Counted from the first letter of the stretch, positions 24,884 through 34,716 are shown. The stretch: DNA of 38,668 nt from Alteromonadaceae bacterium UBA2620 (GCA_002339125.1 DDJQ01000134.1:566-39233), one strand, 5' to 3'. The notes: generated from the sequence alone by a model not told the origin. Made by a program: numbers and translations.

Positions 24884-26953
24884 TTATTTTTGCTCAAGCT
24901 GTTTTAAATAGGTGTAGATTTCTTCCTGCGACCGCAATTTCTTACGGTTGCCCCGTTTAACATACTGGTTCAACTGGTCTTTGTCGATCTGACGGGCTTT
25001 AAGCGTGTCTTTGAACTGAATTTCAATGACATCAACAATCCGCTGTTGCAGGGTTTCATCGTAGATGGGCGCGCCCACTTCAATGCGGTTGTCCATATTT
25101 CGGGTCATCCAGTCGGCCGACGAAATATATACTTTGCGGTTACCGCCGCCGTTGAAAATCATCACTCGTGGGTGTTCCAGGAAGCGGTCGACAATGGAGA
25201 TCAGCTCAATGTTCTCACTCAGCCCTTTAATACCCGGTCGCAAGCCACACATACCGCGCACAATCCCGCGGATCTTAATTCCTGCCTGACTGGCGCGGTA
25301 TAAGTCGTCAATCAGTTCTTTATCGACCAGATTATTGATCTTAAACAGAATTTGAGCATCGTGGCCCTCTTTTAAGAACTGAATTTCCTGCCGGATCAGT
25401 GACTGGATCTTGGTGCGCGCATTGAGCGGCGAAATTTGTAAATGCTGAAACTTAAACCGACGATACGGGTAGGAGATCAGCTCAAACACCGAGTTGGCTT
25501 CTTCGGCCATTTCCTGGTTTTTGGTAAACAGGCTGTAATCGGTATAAATTTTGGCGGTTTTCTCGTTAAAGTTACCGGTACCAAAATGGGCATAGTGCAT
25601 TAATTTGCCGCGCTCCTCGCGCGATACAATACATAACTTGGAGTGGATTTTAAGTGACGGGATCCCCAGCACCACGCGAATGCCGGCATCGGTCATGCGT
25701 TTTGACCACTCAATGTTGGCTTCTTCGTCGAAACGGGCGCGCAACTCAACCACCACGGTGACTTTCTTACCGTTATCCACCGCATCAATCAGCGAGCTCA
25801 CAATCCGCGACTGACTGGCTACCCGGTAAATATTCAGGCGAATCGATTTTACGCTTGGATCGAAGGCCGCCTGGCGCACAAATTCGGTAAAGTGCAGGAA
25901 GCGATGGTACGGATAATAAAGCAGAATATCGTGCGCGGTAATGGCATCAAATACCGTGTTATAACCAGAAAAGTCTTTGGTATCGATAGCCGGTAGCTTG
26001 CTGTTTTCCAGATAATCCCGTCCCACATTGGGGAAGCCGATAAAGTCTTTAAAGTTACGGTAATGACCGGCCGAATGCAGGGTGTCGAGCTTGGTAACCT
26101 TTAAGCGTTTTTGCAGATCTTCCACCATGTCTTCGGGCATGTCCTGGTCGTGGATCACCCGCACCGGCTCGGCAATCAGGCGCTGCTTCATACTTTCCGA
26201 CATTTTCTCTACGTAACTTTCATCAATCTCATCGTTGATGGAGTACTCAGAATCCCGGGTCATCTTAAACGAGTAGGACTCCAGGGTATCGAACTTCACA
26301 AAACCGCGGAAGATGTCTTCCATACACAGCTGGATCATGTCGTCGAGCATGATGATGTGTTTGTTTTTGCGGCTGTGCTGCGGCGGAATTAAATGAAAAC
26401 GCGAGATTTCGCCGGTGGGTACCTGCACAGCAGCAAAGCGCGGGTTTTTGCCCTCGCGACGTAACGCCACATACAAGTACACCGCCGTACCGTTTAAGCG
26501 GCTCAGCAGGTCGGTTTTCTTATCGATCAGAATGGGCGCTATGTGGCGCAGCACCTTGTTAATAAAGTAGTTACGAACCCAGTCACGCTGATATTCATTG
26601 AGCTGATTTTTGGGCAGAATATAAATATTGTAGCGGGCAAGGTTTTTCACCACATCTTTGTGGATCATGTCGAACTTTTTCGACAGCTCCACCACCTTAC
26701 GCTGGATCTGAACTAATAACCGGCGCTGGTGCTCGGCTTCTTCATCGTTACCGTCATTATGAGCAATTAGAATCTTACGTTTTACGTCTGCTACCCGCAC
26801 CCGAAAAAATTCGTCCAGGTTATTCGAGTAAATGCCCAAAAAGCGAATACGCTCAACTGCCGGGTTATTTTTATCGGCAGCCTCCTGCAGCACGCGTTCA
26901 TTAAACGCCAGCCAGCTCAATTCCTTGGGATAATATAAATCAGTGGATTCCAT
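24884..26953 (-). CDS. ppk: Polyphosphate kinase 1
   Basis: Polymerises the ATP gamma-phosphate into polyphosphate. At 689 residues it equals E. coli Ppk (688). The N-terminal domain opens with YYPKELSWLAFNERVLQEA. The two active-site histidines are H437 in KIHSKLC and H456 in YAHFGTGNFNEKTA, corresponding to H435 (the phosphorylated residue) and H454 of E. coli. The C-terminal phospholipase D-like domains contain IYISSADWMTRN-like sequence. It is first in the ppk-ppx pair. A candidate Pho box at 27011-27028 suggests induction under phosphate limitation. Confidence 0.97.
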   Translation of the reverse strand: MESTDLYYPKELSWLAFNERVLQEAADKNNPAVERIRFLGIYSNNLDEFFRVRVADVKRKILIAHNDGNDEEAEHQRRLLVQIQRKVVELSKKFDMIHKDVVKNLARYNIYILPKNQLNEYQRDWVRNYFINKVLRHIAPILIDKKTDLLSRLNGTAVYLYVALRREGKNPRFAAVQVPTGEISRFHLIPPQHSRKNKHIIMLDDMIQLCMEDIFRGFVKFDTLESYSFKMTRDSEYSINDEIDESYVEKMSESMKQRLIAEPVRVIHDQDMPEDMVEDLQKRLKVTKLDTLHSAGHYRNFKDFIGFPNVGRDYLENSKLPAIDTKDFSGYNTVFDAITAHDILLYYPYHRFLHFTEFVRQAAFDPSVKSIRLNIYRVASQSRIVSSLIDAVDNGKKVTVVVELRARFDEEANIEWSKRMTDAGIRVVLGIPSLKIHSKLCIVSREERGKLMHYAHFGTGNFNEKTAKIYTDYSLFTKNQEMAEEANSVFELISYPYRRFKFQHLQISPLNARTKIQSLIRQEIQFLKEGHDAQILFKINNLVDKELIDDLYRASQAGIKIRGIVRGMCGLRPGIKGLSENIELISIVDRFLEHPRVMIFNGGGNRKVYISSADWMTRNMDNRIEVGAPIYDETLQQRIVDVIEIQFKDTLKARQIDKDQLNQYVKRGNRKKLRSQEEIYTYLKQLEQK

Positions 26954-26987
26954 ATTGATAAATCACTATTTCTGCAATCAAAAAAAT

Positions 26988-27028
26988 AGGCTATAGCCTG
27001 CCAGCAAAGTGTGACAGGCAGTTGACGG
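26988..27028 (-). promoter_or_regulatory. Candidate Pho box and -10 of ppk
   Basis: Read on the minus strand, CCGTCAA (27028-27022), a 4-bp spacer CTGC, then CTGTCAC (27017-27011) match the PhoB unit CTGTCAT at 5 and 6 of 7 positions on an 11-bp period. A TATAGC -10 lies about 15 bp further on, close to 26995. The spacer is not AT-rich, which lowers confidence. The ppk start is at 26953. Confidence 0.5.
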
Positions 27029-27063
27029 CCTGGGAAAAATCGCCGCTGATGGCCACTGGGAAA

Positions 27064-27570
27064 TTACACAGTGGTGGTAATATCAACAACCAGATCGTTG
27101 GCTACCGCTTCCAGCGCATCTTTCACGTCGTCGTGCTCCACGTCGGCCGGAATGGCTACCCGCACGCGGGCTTTAAACATCTCGCTGCCCCAGTTAGGGG
27201 CGCTTTCGCAGGTAGAGTTAAAGTTAATAATGTTCAGCTCAAAGCGGTTGAGCACATTAGTGAGTTCCTGCACGATACCCGGGCGATCGTTACCCATCAC
27301 TTCAATGGTGAGTTCATCGGCATCAGAAAGCGCAGATTCTGTGACCGACTGAGAGTGTACCTGAAGGCCATCCAGAGTGTTGAGGGCGGCAATGAGGTCC
27401 TGGTGCTTATCGCCAGGCACCTGCGCTTCTACAAAGCCGGCGAACTGCCCGGCCATGTGGGCAAAGCTACTGCCTTGCCAGTTGCCGCCGTACTCGTATA
27501 CTTTTTTGGCCACTGCATCAACCAGGCCGGGTCTATCATTACCAATGATCGTGAAGATGACAGGCTTCAT
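27064..27570 (-). CDS. GcvR-like tandem ACT-domain protein
   Basis: A 168-residue soluble protein with two ACT domains: residues 1-80, starting MKPVIFTIIGNDRPGLVDA, and about 85-165, starting with LTIEVMGNDRPGIVQELTN. Both carry the G-N-D-R-P-G turn that binds amino-acid ligands. This is the layout of GcvR, the glycine-responsive partner that blocks GcvA activation of the glycine cleavage operon. E. coli GcvR is slightly longer. AGGAG seven bases before the ATG fixes the start. No gcv gene is near, so the regulatory target is inferred only from family. The gene lies between ppk-ppx and the divergent pst operon. Confidence 0.82.
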   Translation of the reverse strand: MKPVIFTIIGNDRPGLVDAVAKKVYEYGGNWQGSSFAHMAGQFAGFVEAQVPGDKHQDLIAALNTLDGLQVHSQSVTESALSDADELTIEVMGNDRPGIVQELTNVLNRFELNIINFNSTCESAPNWGSEMFKARVRVAIPADVEHDDVKDALEAVANDLVVDITTTV

Positions 27571-27845
27571 CCTCTTACTCCTTTATTGCGTCCTGAGTTG
27601 CGAGCAAACTGCATCGCACAGGCATTAACGGTACCGAATTACATCACTGTGACCTAGCGTGATGACTATTTTTGTTGCCTGACGTTCGCGGCATACTGGC
27701 GATCAGCTTTTTTATGGTTAACCGCAACAGCTCAGTAGCAACACATCCCGCTTATTCGCAGCTTCCTTTAAGTTTCACTTGATCTTAAAATATCACAACT
27801 TACACTGCTGGGCAGTGCAATTTCACGCAAATCGTTGTTCTATAC

Positions 27846-29996
27846 ATGAATGTAGCATCTCAACAGGTATCATTCCTGAAAAAACGCTTACGTCGCGATC
27901 GGATTGCCCGGTCGGTGATCTCGGTGTTTGGCTACATCGTGTTACTGACCATGGTGATGATCATCTGGCACCTGTTTTCCCAGGCCATGCATATTGCTGC
28001 CTCTCCGGGCGTAAAGCCGCGCCAGGAAATGCCGGTACTGTCAGGCGGCGAGTTTCTATATGTAGGTGATACAGCCAACGGTCAGGCGGCGGTTATTGAC
28101 GGACCGGGATGCAGTGTGTCGCTGGCCCGGCTGGACAACGGCATCTTGTCGTCCCGGCAAACCCTGCGTCGGCCCTGTTCACACTCGCTGGATGTGGTTA
28201 CCAGTTACGGCCTGCCTTATGTGGTGGATATCTCCGCTTCCGGTCAGGTGCGTTTACTTCCTGTGCCTACGGTGAGTCAGCCGCTCAGGCAATCCAATTT
28301 TATTGATACGCCGCTGGCCAATGAGATGTCTTTTGCCCTGCCGCAAGGGGTATGGGCACAGCAAACCGGCTGGCAAATGGCAGTGGGCGAACAGTGGATC
28401 ATCATGCGGGTAAATACGCCGGATGAAACCCTGGTGCAATGGATAAACCGTAACAGCCCCACGCAAATCGTGCGTCAGCAATACTCTCCTGATCAGCCCA
28501 TGGTACTGCTGCCAGATTCCCGCCAAATCATGCTCATCAACAACAATGTACTTACCTTTGTTGACAGCAGTAATCAGCGCCTGCATCAGCTTACGGTGGC
28601 GCAAAACGTACGCTGGGCCGACAGCATAGTGAAAAACCGTTCAGTGTTTATCTCACTGGCAAACAACACCCTGGTGCGACTCAGCCTGTATAACCAGGCC
28701 GGTATCCTGCGCTACCAGCCCGCCTATACCATTCAACTACAGGCTAACGAGGTGCCAGTAGCGCTGTATGCTCACGCCAGCGTTAATGGCTTAGCGGCCA
28801 TTACCAGTCAGCAGCAGTTACTGTTAATTAACCGCATTAGCGGCGAGGTGGTGGAACGCCGGCAACTGCCGGTGCAGCCCACGGGCGTTAGCTGGTTTGA
28901 TTCGCGAGTATATGTGTACGCACCAGATGCCTATATTCGCCACGAAGTGCGCAACATGGCAGGGCTCAGTACCACCAACAGTTTGTTAATGCCTCATTTA
29001 TATGAAGGCTACCCGGCTCCCGACCAAATTTGGCAAACCAGTAGTGCCTCGGATTATCAGGAAATTAAAATGAATCTGGTGCCACTGTTAATTGGTAGCC
29101 TGAAAGCGTCGTCGCTGGCGTTACTGATTGCTATACCGCTGGCACTGGGCGCGGCTGTTTATACAGCGTATTTTGCCCGCCCGCGGGTGCGCGACAGCAT
29201 TAAACCCACCATCGAAATGCTTGAGGCCGTGCCATCAGTTCTGATTGGTTTTATTGCGGCTATCTGGCTGGCGCCGCTGGCTGAGCGATTTTTATTTTCC
29301 ATTGCCGTGTTCATGGTAACCCTGCCGGTGATTTTATTGTTTATTGCGCTGGTGCAGCACCGCGTGGCGCAAAGTGTGAGCAGTGAGTTGCAAAACTTCG
29401 CCGAAGCCGTGCTGCCGGTGCTGGGAATAGTGGTGTACGGCTATGTGTGTGTGGCCTGGGCACCAGACTGGCTGTTAGCCGCGCTGGATGCCGACGACTT
29501 TACCTTTTTTGCCCATACCACCGAAGTGCCGGTAGGCAAAACCACCATTCTGGTAGCCATTGCATTGGGCCTGGCTATTTCACCGAGTATATACTCGCTG
29601 GCTGAAGATGCCATCAGTGGGGTGCCACACAGCTTACGCCAGGCGTCTTATGCGCTGGGCGCCACCCGTTTACAAACCCTGCGCCGGGTAGTATTAAAAG
29701 TGGCTTTTCCGGGTATTGTGGCGGCCATGATGCTGGGCTTTGGCCGGGCCTTTGGTGAAACCATGATTGTATTAATGGTAACCGGTAATACGCCCATCGC
29801 CGACTGGGATTTATTTGCCGGATTACGGGCGCTCACCGCCAATCTGGCTATTGAGCTGCCCGAGGCCGAAGTGCACAGTATTCATTATCAGGTGCTGTTT
29901 TTAACGGCCTGCGTGCTGTTTAGCTTTACCTTTGTGGTTAACACGCTGGCCGAATTGTTGCGCCAGCGTTCCCGCCGGGTGAAAAGTCATGGGTAA
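27846..29996 (+). CDS. pstC: Phosphate ABC transporter permease PstC, extended
   Basis: Inner-membrane subunit of the high-affinity phosphate importer. The C-terminal third has the permease core, with several helices and the EAA loop near 585-600 (the segment with LRQASYALGATRLQTLRRVV). At 716 residues it is more than double E. coli PstC (319). After a first helix near residues 25-48, about 350 extra residues with repeated short beta strands form a predicted periplasmic domain, perhaps a propeller. Long PstC forms are known in marine gammaproteobacteria. There is no pstS upstream and no convincing Pho box in the 27658-27845 leader. Its last 8 bases overlap pstA. Confidence 0.92.
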   Translation: MNVASQQVSFLKKRLRRDRIARSVISVFGYIVLLTMVMIIWHLFSQAMHIAASPGVKPRQEMPVLSGGEFLYVGDTANGQAAVIDGPGCSVSLARLDNGILSSRQTLRRPCSHSLDVVTSYGLPYVVDISASGQVRLLPVPTVSQPLRQSNFIDTPLANEMSFALPQGVWAQQTGWQMAVGEQWIIMRVNTPDETLVQWINRNSPTQIVRQQYSPDQPMVLLPDSRQIMLINNNVLTFVDSSNQRLHQLTVAQNVRWADSIVKNRSVFISLANNTLVRLSLYNQAGILRYQPAYTIQLQANEVPVALYAHASVNGLAAITSQQQLLLINRISGEVVERRQLPVQPTGVSWFDSRVYVYAPDAYIRHEVRNMAGLSTTNSLLMPHLYEGYPAPDQIWQTSSASDYQEIKMNLVPLLIGSLKASSLALLIAIPLALGAAVYTAYFARPRVRDSIKPTIEMLEAVPSVLIGFIAAIWLAPLAERFLFSIAVFMVTLPVILLFIALVQHRVAQSVSSELQNFAEAVLPVLGIVVYGYVCVAWAPDWLLAALDADDFTFFAHTTEVPVGKTTILVAIALGLAISPSIYSLAEDAISGVPHSLRQASYALGATRLQTLRRVVLKVAFPGIVAAMMLGFGRAFGETMIVLMVTGNTPIADWDLFAGLRALTANLAIELPEAEVHSIHYQVLFLTACVLFSFTFVVNTLAELLRQRSRRVKSHG

Positions 29997-31578
29997 GTGG
30001 TCGCTCCGGCAGCTTTTAACCAACCGTCAGCAGCAATCCTATGTGATTAGCCTGGGCGCGTTTTGTGCCGGGTTACTGGTGGTTGCTCTGGCGTGTGTGC
30101 TGATGCTGATTACCATCCGCGGGCTCGACTATTTCTGGCCACGGCCAGTACAAAGCATTCAGTTTGAGTTACCCGATGGCACAACCAAACTGGTTTATGC
30201 ACAAATTAACGAGCGCCATATAAACTCTGCGGTAGAAAGTGGTAGCGAGCCGGCCTTTGTGTTTCGCTATTCCGACAGCCACCATCCCTATGGCCACTCA
30301 TTGCTGGTAGAAGCCAATGCCGTAGAGGCTATCAGCGAGGCAGCGCAAGCGGCTGATATCCTGTTAATCAACGGTACCCGGGTATTTAGCGAACCGCTAA
30401 GAATTCGCTTGCCGGAAGGGCAATCAGGCGAGCTGGCACAGTACGATGAGATCCGCGACACGGTAACAGCTATCCGCGAGCAAATCGAAACGGTGCGTAA
30501 AGAGCGTTTAGCCAGTGTTCACCGGGAGCTGGCCAGTTTGGATTTGCGCCAGGTAGAAGAAGACGCCCCGGCCCGATTACGCCTGTATGCCGATTTTGAG
30601 CGCTGGCAGCAGGAGGTGTTACGCCTGGAAGCGCAACTGGCAGATTATCAGCTGGTCACCCGGTTTAATAATGGCAGCGAGTTTTTAATTCCCCTCGATG
30701 ACATCGATCGCCTCAGCTATCCGGGCCAGCTCGACTGGTTTGGTAAGCTGGGCATTGTGGGCGCCGGTGTGGTGGCTTTTCTTACCGATGCGCCTAAACA
30801 GGCCAACACTGCCGGCGGTGTGTTTCCGGCCTTGTTTGGCACCGTGCTGATGATATTTGTGATGACCATTCTGGTTACGCCGTTTGGCGTGCTGGCCGCG
30901 GTTTACCTCAATGAATATGCCCCGGATAACCACTTAACCTCGGTTATTCGAATTTGTGTGAGTAACATGGCTGGCGTACCGTCGATTGTTTATGGTGTGT
31001 TTGGTTTAGGCTTTTTTGTGTATCTGGTGGGCGGCAATATTGACGAGCTGTTTTTTAATGACGCATTGCCAGCACCTACCATGGGGACACCGGGTGTATT
31101 CTGGGCTTCACTGACTATGGCTATCCTTACGTTACCGGTGGTGATTGTCGCCACCGAAGAAGGGTTGCGACGCGTGCCTGAAGGCTTAAAGTCGGGCAGT
31201 TATGCTCTGGGTGCCACCAAATTTGAAACCATCTGGCATACCGTGCTGCCCATGGCCAGCCCTGGCATTATGACCGGCGTTATCCTGGCTATCGCCCGCG
31301 CCGCCGGAGAAGTGGCGCCGCTAATGCTGGTGGGGGCAGTGAAGTTTGCGCCCAACCTGCCTTTTGACGGCGAGTTTCCGTATCTTCATCTGGATCGCCA
31401 GTTTATGCACTTAGGCGTACTGATTTACGATGGGGCTTTTCATAGCCAGACCGATGTGCGCAGCGCTTCCTTAATGTTTGCCAGCTGTCTGTTGTTACTG
31501 GTGGTGGTTTTTGTGTTAAATGTACTGGCGGTGATATTGCGCCGGCGCTTAAGAAAGCGTTATTTACGCGGCTATTAG
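29989..31578 (+). CDS. pstA: Phosphate ABC transporter permease PstA, extended
   Basis: Second permease subunit, pairing with PstC. The C-terminal half contains the permease helices and the EAA loop (LKSGSYALGATKFETIWHTVLP). At 529 residues it is much longer than E. coli PstA (296). The extra sequence lies between the first helix (about 20-45) and the permease core (from about 265). It is predicted periplasmic and contains a charged coiled-coil near 150-220 (REQIETVRKERLASVHREL). The parallel expansion of PstC and PstA suggests the two inserts meet in the periplasm and contact the binding protein. An 8-bp overlap with pstC implies coupled translation. Confidence 0.92.
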   Translation: MGKWSLRQLLTNRQQQSYVISLGAFCAGLLVVALACVLMLITIRGLDYFWPRPVQSIQFELPDGTTKLVYAQINERHINSAVESGSEPAFVFRYSDSHHPYGHSLLVEANAVEAISEAAQAADILLINGTRVFSEPLRIRLPEGQSGELAQYDEIRDTVTAIREQIETVRKERLASVHRELASLDLRQVEEDAPARLRLYADFERWQQEVLRLEAQLADYQLVTRFNNGSEFLIPLDDIDRLSYPGQLDWFGKLGIVGAGVVAFLTDAPKQANTAGGVFPALFGTVLMIFVMTILVTPFGVLAAVYLNEYAPDNHLTSVIRICVSNMAGVPSIVYGVFGLGFFVYLVGGNIDELFFNDALPAPTMGTPGVFWASLTMAILTLPVVIVATEEGLRRVPEGLKSGSYALGATKFETIWHTVLPMASPGIMTGVILAIARAAGEVAPLMLVGAVKFAPNLPFDGEFPYLHLDRQFMHLGVLIYDGAFHSQTDVRSASLMFASCLLLLVVVFVLNVLAVILRRRLRKRYLRGY

Positions 31579-31591
31579 AGGTTGTGATCCC

Positions 31592-32398
31592 ATGCTGAAA
31601 TTGTTTGAACGAGAACAGCTCAACTTAGCAAAACTGCCTGAGGAACAAACCGCCATTGAGGTGCGCGATTTGTGTTTGCGGTTTGGCGATAAGCATGTGC
31701 TCCACAACATCACCATGCGTATTCCGAAACACCGCATTACCGCATTGATTGGCCAGTCGGGGTGCGGCAAGTCGACCCTGATCAGCTGCTTTAACCGCAT
31801 GAACGATCTTATCGACAACAGCGTAACGGAAGGTGAGATTATCATTGACGGGCGCAACATTAACCGCAAGAAAGAAAACCTTTCTGTACTGCGCTCTCAG
31901 GTGGGCATGGTGTTTCAACGGCCTAACCCGTTCCCTATGAGCATCTACGATAATGTGTGCTACGGATTACGCCTGCAGGGGATTAAACAACGCCGCCAGC
32001 TGGATGACGCGGTAGAGCGGGCGCTGATAGAGGCGGCGCTGTGGGACGAAGTAAAAGATCGCTTATTCGAATCGGCCACCACGCTCTCGGGCGGCCAGCA
32101 ACAGCGGTTAGTGATTGCCAGAGCGTTAGCACTTAAACCGTCGATTTTATTACTGGACGAACCTACCTCGGCGCTCGATCCGCTCACCACGCTTATAATA
32201 GAAGAGCTGATGGCAGACCTCAAAAAGCGTTGTACCATTGTGATTGTTACCCACAACATGCAGCAGGCCTCGCGGGTGTCTGATTACACCGCCTTTTTAC
32301 ATCAGGGCGAACTGGTGGAATACAGCGACAGTGATACCCTGTTTACGCTGCCAGAGAAAAAACAAACCGAAGACTACATTACCGGCCGTTACGGCTGA
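31592..32398 (+). CDS. pstB: Phosphate ABC transporter ATPase PstB
   Basis: ATP-hydrolysing subunit of the Pst importer. The 268-residue protein has Walker A GQSGCGKST, the Q-loop in VGMVFQRPNPFPMSIYDNV (a PstB-specific sequence), the ABC signature LSGGQQQRL, Walker B ILLLDEPTSALDP, and the switch His in IVTHNMQQASR. Length is normal (E. coli 257). It lies 13 bp after pstA and 21 bp before phoU, in the pst operon. Confidence 0.97.
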   Translation: MLKLFEREQLNLAKLPEEQTAIEVRDLCLRFGDKHVLHNITMRIPKHRITALIGQSGCGKSTLISCFNRMNDLIDNSVTEGEIIIDGRNINRKKENLSVLRSQVGMVFQRPNPFPMSIYDNVCYGLRLQGIKQRRQLDDAVERALIEAALWDEVKDRLFESATTLSGGQQQRLVIARALALKPSILLLDEPTSALDPLTTLIIEELMADLKKRCTIVIVTHNMQQASRVSDYTAFLHQGELVEYSDSDTLFTLPEKKQTEDYITGRYG

Positions 32399-32422
32399 TC
32401 AGGGGCTGTACAGGAGCTTATG

Positions 32423-33145
32423 ATGCGACAGGTTGCACTCAATACACACATTTCAGGCCGGTTTAATATTGAGCTGGAAAACTTACGTAACTCGGTAATG
32501 GCCATGGGCGGGGAAGTAGAGCAGCAACTGGCGGATACCTTAAAAGCCATTGCCACCAATAATCCGGGCCTGGCCGAAACGGTCATCCTCAACGATTTGA
32601 AAATTAACTCAATGGAAATTCAGATCGACGAGGAGTGCTTACGCATCATCGCCAAGCGCCACCCGACTGCCAGCGATTTGCGCCTGATTATGATTATCTC
32701 CAAGGCCATCACCGATATTGAACGCATGGGCGATGAGATAGAGCGGATCGCCAGGCTGGTAACCAAACAAAAGCTGCCCACCGATGTGGCGATAAAGAGC
32801 AGTATGTTGTCGATAGGGCAACAGGCTGTAGCCATGATGCGAGGGACTTTTGATGCCTTTGCCCGCCTCGATGAGGAAGCGGCACTGGAAGTGTACGATC
32901 AGGACAACAGTATCGACAGTGAATATAAAAAGCTGCTGAGCTATACCGCTGATGAAATGTCGCGCTCCGGCGACTCCATGGAAGACTGGCTGGAAATCCT
33001 CTGGGCCTTGCGATCGCTGGAAAGGATCGGCGACCGCTGCAAAAATATTTGTGAATATGTGGTGTCGCTCACCAGCGGGCGTGATGTTCGCCATACGCCG
33101 TTGGAGAATTTGCAGCAAAAGCTCGACAACATCAGCGAGAGCTAG
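32423..33145 (+). CDS. phoU: Phosphate signalling regulator PhoU
   Basis: Cytoplasmic helical protein that links Pst transport activity to the PhoR kinase and keeps the Pho regulon off when phosphate is sufficient. The 240-residue sequence has the two three-helix repeats of the family. Each ends with a metal-binding acidic motif: ITDIERMGDEIERIA in the first repeat and LRSLERIGDRCKNICEYV in the second. Two ATG codons in a row (32420, 32423) follow AGGAG; the second has the better spacing. It is the last gene of the operon. No clear terminator follows. Confidence 0.95.
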   Translation: MRQVALNTHISGRFNIELENLRNSVMAMGGEVEQQLADTLKAIATNNPGLAETVILNDLKINSMEIQIDEECLRIIAKRHPTASDLRLIMIISKAITDIERMGDEIERIARLVTKQKLPTDVAIKSSMLSIGQQAVAMMRGTFDAFARLDEEAALEVYDQDNSIDSEYKKLLSYTADEMSRSGDSMEDWLEILWALRSLERIGDRCKNICEYVVSLTSGRDVRHTPLENLQQKLDNISES

Positions 33146-33450
33146 CAACGAGGATGGCTGTCTTAAATCTGTAATATAAATGACATAATTGACTTAATAA
33201 TCGCCGAACGGTGCTGATTGTCTGATTTATTGTGATGAATTATTAAAAATGGCCTATGGCTCGACGGCACTTTGCGCTAGAATGCGCCGCAACCATTAAG
33301 GTAATTGTATAAAAATTCAACCAAACCAAGATGCTTAAAGTTTTTTTATTGCCAGTACTGAGTAAACCGACAGAATTTGCTCAGACAACAGAAACTCAGT
33401 TTCCTGCATTTTTCGTGGCATACAGCTAGGCACAACCGGAGCGACTGTCT
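33146..33450. other. phoU-pit intergenic region
   Basis: About 305 bp. It contains a 32-codon frame (33331-33429, MLKVFLLPVLSKPTEF...) that lacks a convincing ribosome site and ends just before the pit ribosome site. It is either chance or a leader peptide. No Pho box with exact 11-bp repeats was found. No terminator is seen. Confidence 0.35.
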
Positions 33451-34716
33451 GTGGAAATCCTACAAAGTTATGGCATGATCCTGATTATCCTCGCTGCCGT
33501 TGTTGGTTTTGTAATGGCGTGGGGGATTGGTGCTAACGACGTGGCGAATGCCATGGGAACCTCAGTAGGTTCTAAAGCGTTAACTATCAAGCAAGCCATC
33601 ATTATTGCGATGATCTTCGAATTTGCCGGCGCCTATCTGGCCGGTGGCGAGGTGACATCGACCATTCGTAAAGGTATTATCGATACCGCATACTTTATTG
33701 ATATTCCCGAATACCTGGTCCTGGGTATGATTTCTGCGCTGTTTGCTGCCGGAATCTGGCTGGGCGTGGCGTCTTATCTGGGTTGGCCTGTGTCTACCAC
33801 CCATTCCATTATTGGTGCCATTATCGGCTTTACCGCTGTTGGTGTGAGTATGGATGCCGTTGCCTGGAGCAAAGTGGGCGGCATTGTGGGCAGTTGGGTA
33901 GTGACTCCGGCTATCTCTGGCATTATTGCCTACCTGATTTATCAAAGCGCCAGTAAGCTGATTTTCCAAACCGACAAGCCGTTTGAGAACGCGCAAAAAT
34001 ACGTGCCTTTTTACATGGCGTTTGCCGGTTTTGTAATGGCGCTTGTTACCATTAAAAAAGGCCTTAAGCATGTTGGCCTGGAAATGAGCTCAGCTAATGG
34101 TTATCTCGTGGCTATTGCTGTTGCAGTAGTGATTGCCTTTATTGGTAAGTGGCTTATCAGCCGTCAGACTTACAGCCACTCTGACGATACCGAACTACAA
34201 CGGGCTAACGTAGAAAAAGTGTTTGCCCTGCTAATGGTTGTAACCGCCTGCTGTATGGCGTTTGCCCACGGCTCAAACGATGTGGCCAACGCCATTGGCC
34301 CGCTGGCGGCAGTGGTGAGTGTGGTATCTACCGGCGAAATTACTGCCAGCAGCACACTGGCGCCGTGGATCCTGCCTTTAGGCGGATTAGGCATTGTGGC
34401 TGGTTTGGCACTGTTTGGTCACCGTGTTATTGCCACCATCGGTGAAGGTATCACCCATTTAACGCCCAGTCGTGGTTTTGCGGCCGAGATGGCGGCAGCT
34501 TGCACCGTAGTAATTGCCTCGGGAACCGGCTTACCTATTTCGACCACGCAAACCCTGGTTGGTGCGGTGTTAGGTGTGGGCCTGGCGCGCGGGGTATCGG
34601 CGCTGAATCTGGGCATTATCCGCAATATCGTGATTTCATGGATTGTTACGCTGCCTGCTGGTGCGATTTTATCTATCGCCTGCTTCTTTACCCTTAAAGC
34701 AGTTTTCGGGGCGTAA
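33451..34716 (+). CDS. Pit-family inorganic phosphate transporter
   Basis: Low-affinity phosphate (metal-phosphate) symporter of the PHO-4/Pit family. The 421-residue protein has about ten to twelve membrane helices and the duplicated family signature: GANDVANAMGTSVGSKAL near residue 27 and HGSNDVANAIGPLAAV near 275. The start is a GTG with GGAG upstream. It lies downstream of pst-phoU but 305 bp away, and has its own terminator at 34758. Placement beside Pst suggests coordinated choice between high- and low-affinity uptake. Confidence 0.94.
   Translation: MEILQSYGMILIILAAVVGFVMAWGIGANDVANAMGTSVGSKALTIKQAIIIAMIFEFAGAYLAGGEVTSTIRKGIIDTAYFIDIPEYLVLGMISALFAAGIWLGVASYLGWPVSTTHSIIGAIIGFTAVGVSMDAVAWSKVGGIVGSWVVTPAISGIIAYLIYQSASKLIFQTDKPFENAQKYVPFYMAFAGFVMALVTIKKGLKHVGLEMSSANGYLVAIAVAVVIAFIGKWLISRQTYSHSDDTELQRANVEKVFALLMVVTACCMAFAHGSNDVANAIGPLAAVVSVVSTGEITASSTLAPWILPLGGLGIVAGLALFGHRVIATIGEGITHLTPSRGFAAEMAAACTVVIASGTGLPISTTQTLVGAVLGVGLARGVSALNLGIIRNIVISWIVTLPAGAILSIACFFTLKAVFGA

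Noticed and set aside
27022..27657. 211-codon plus-strand ORF over the GcvR-like gene
   Set aside because: Antisense shadow of the two-ACT-domain gene; no ribosome site or known domain.
27658..27845. Pho box before pstC
   Set aside because: I looked for TGTCA-like units on an 11-bp period and found only weak matches, although one would be expected from the E. coli system.
29989..29996. Possible frameshift between pstC and pstA
   Set aside because: The 8-bp overlap is a normal coupled start; both products have complete family cores.
33331..33429. 32-codon ORF upstream of pit
   Set aside because: No convincing ribosome site and no recognisable sequence; kept only as a possible leader.
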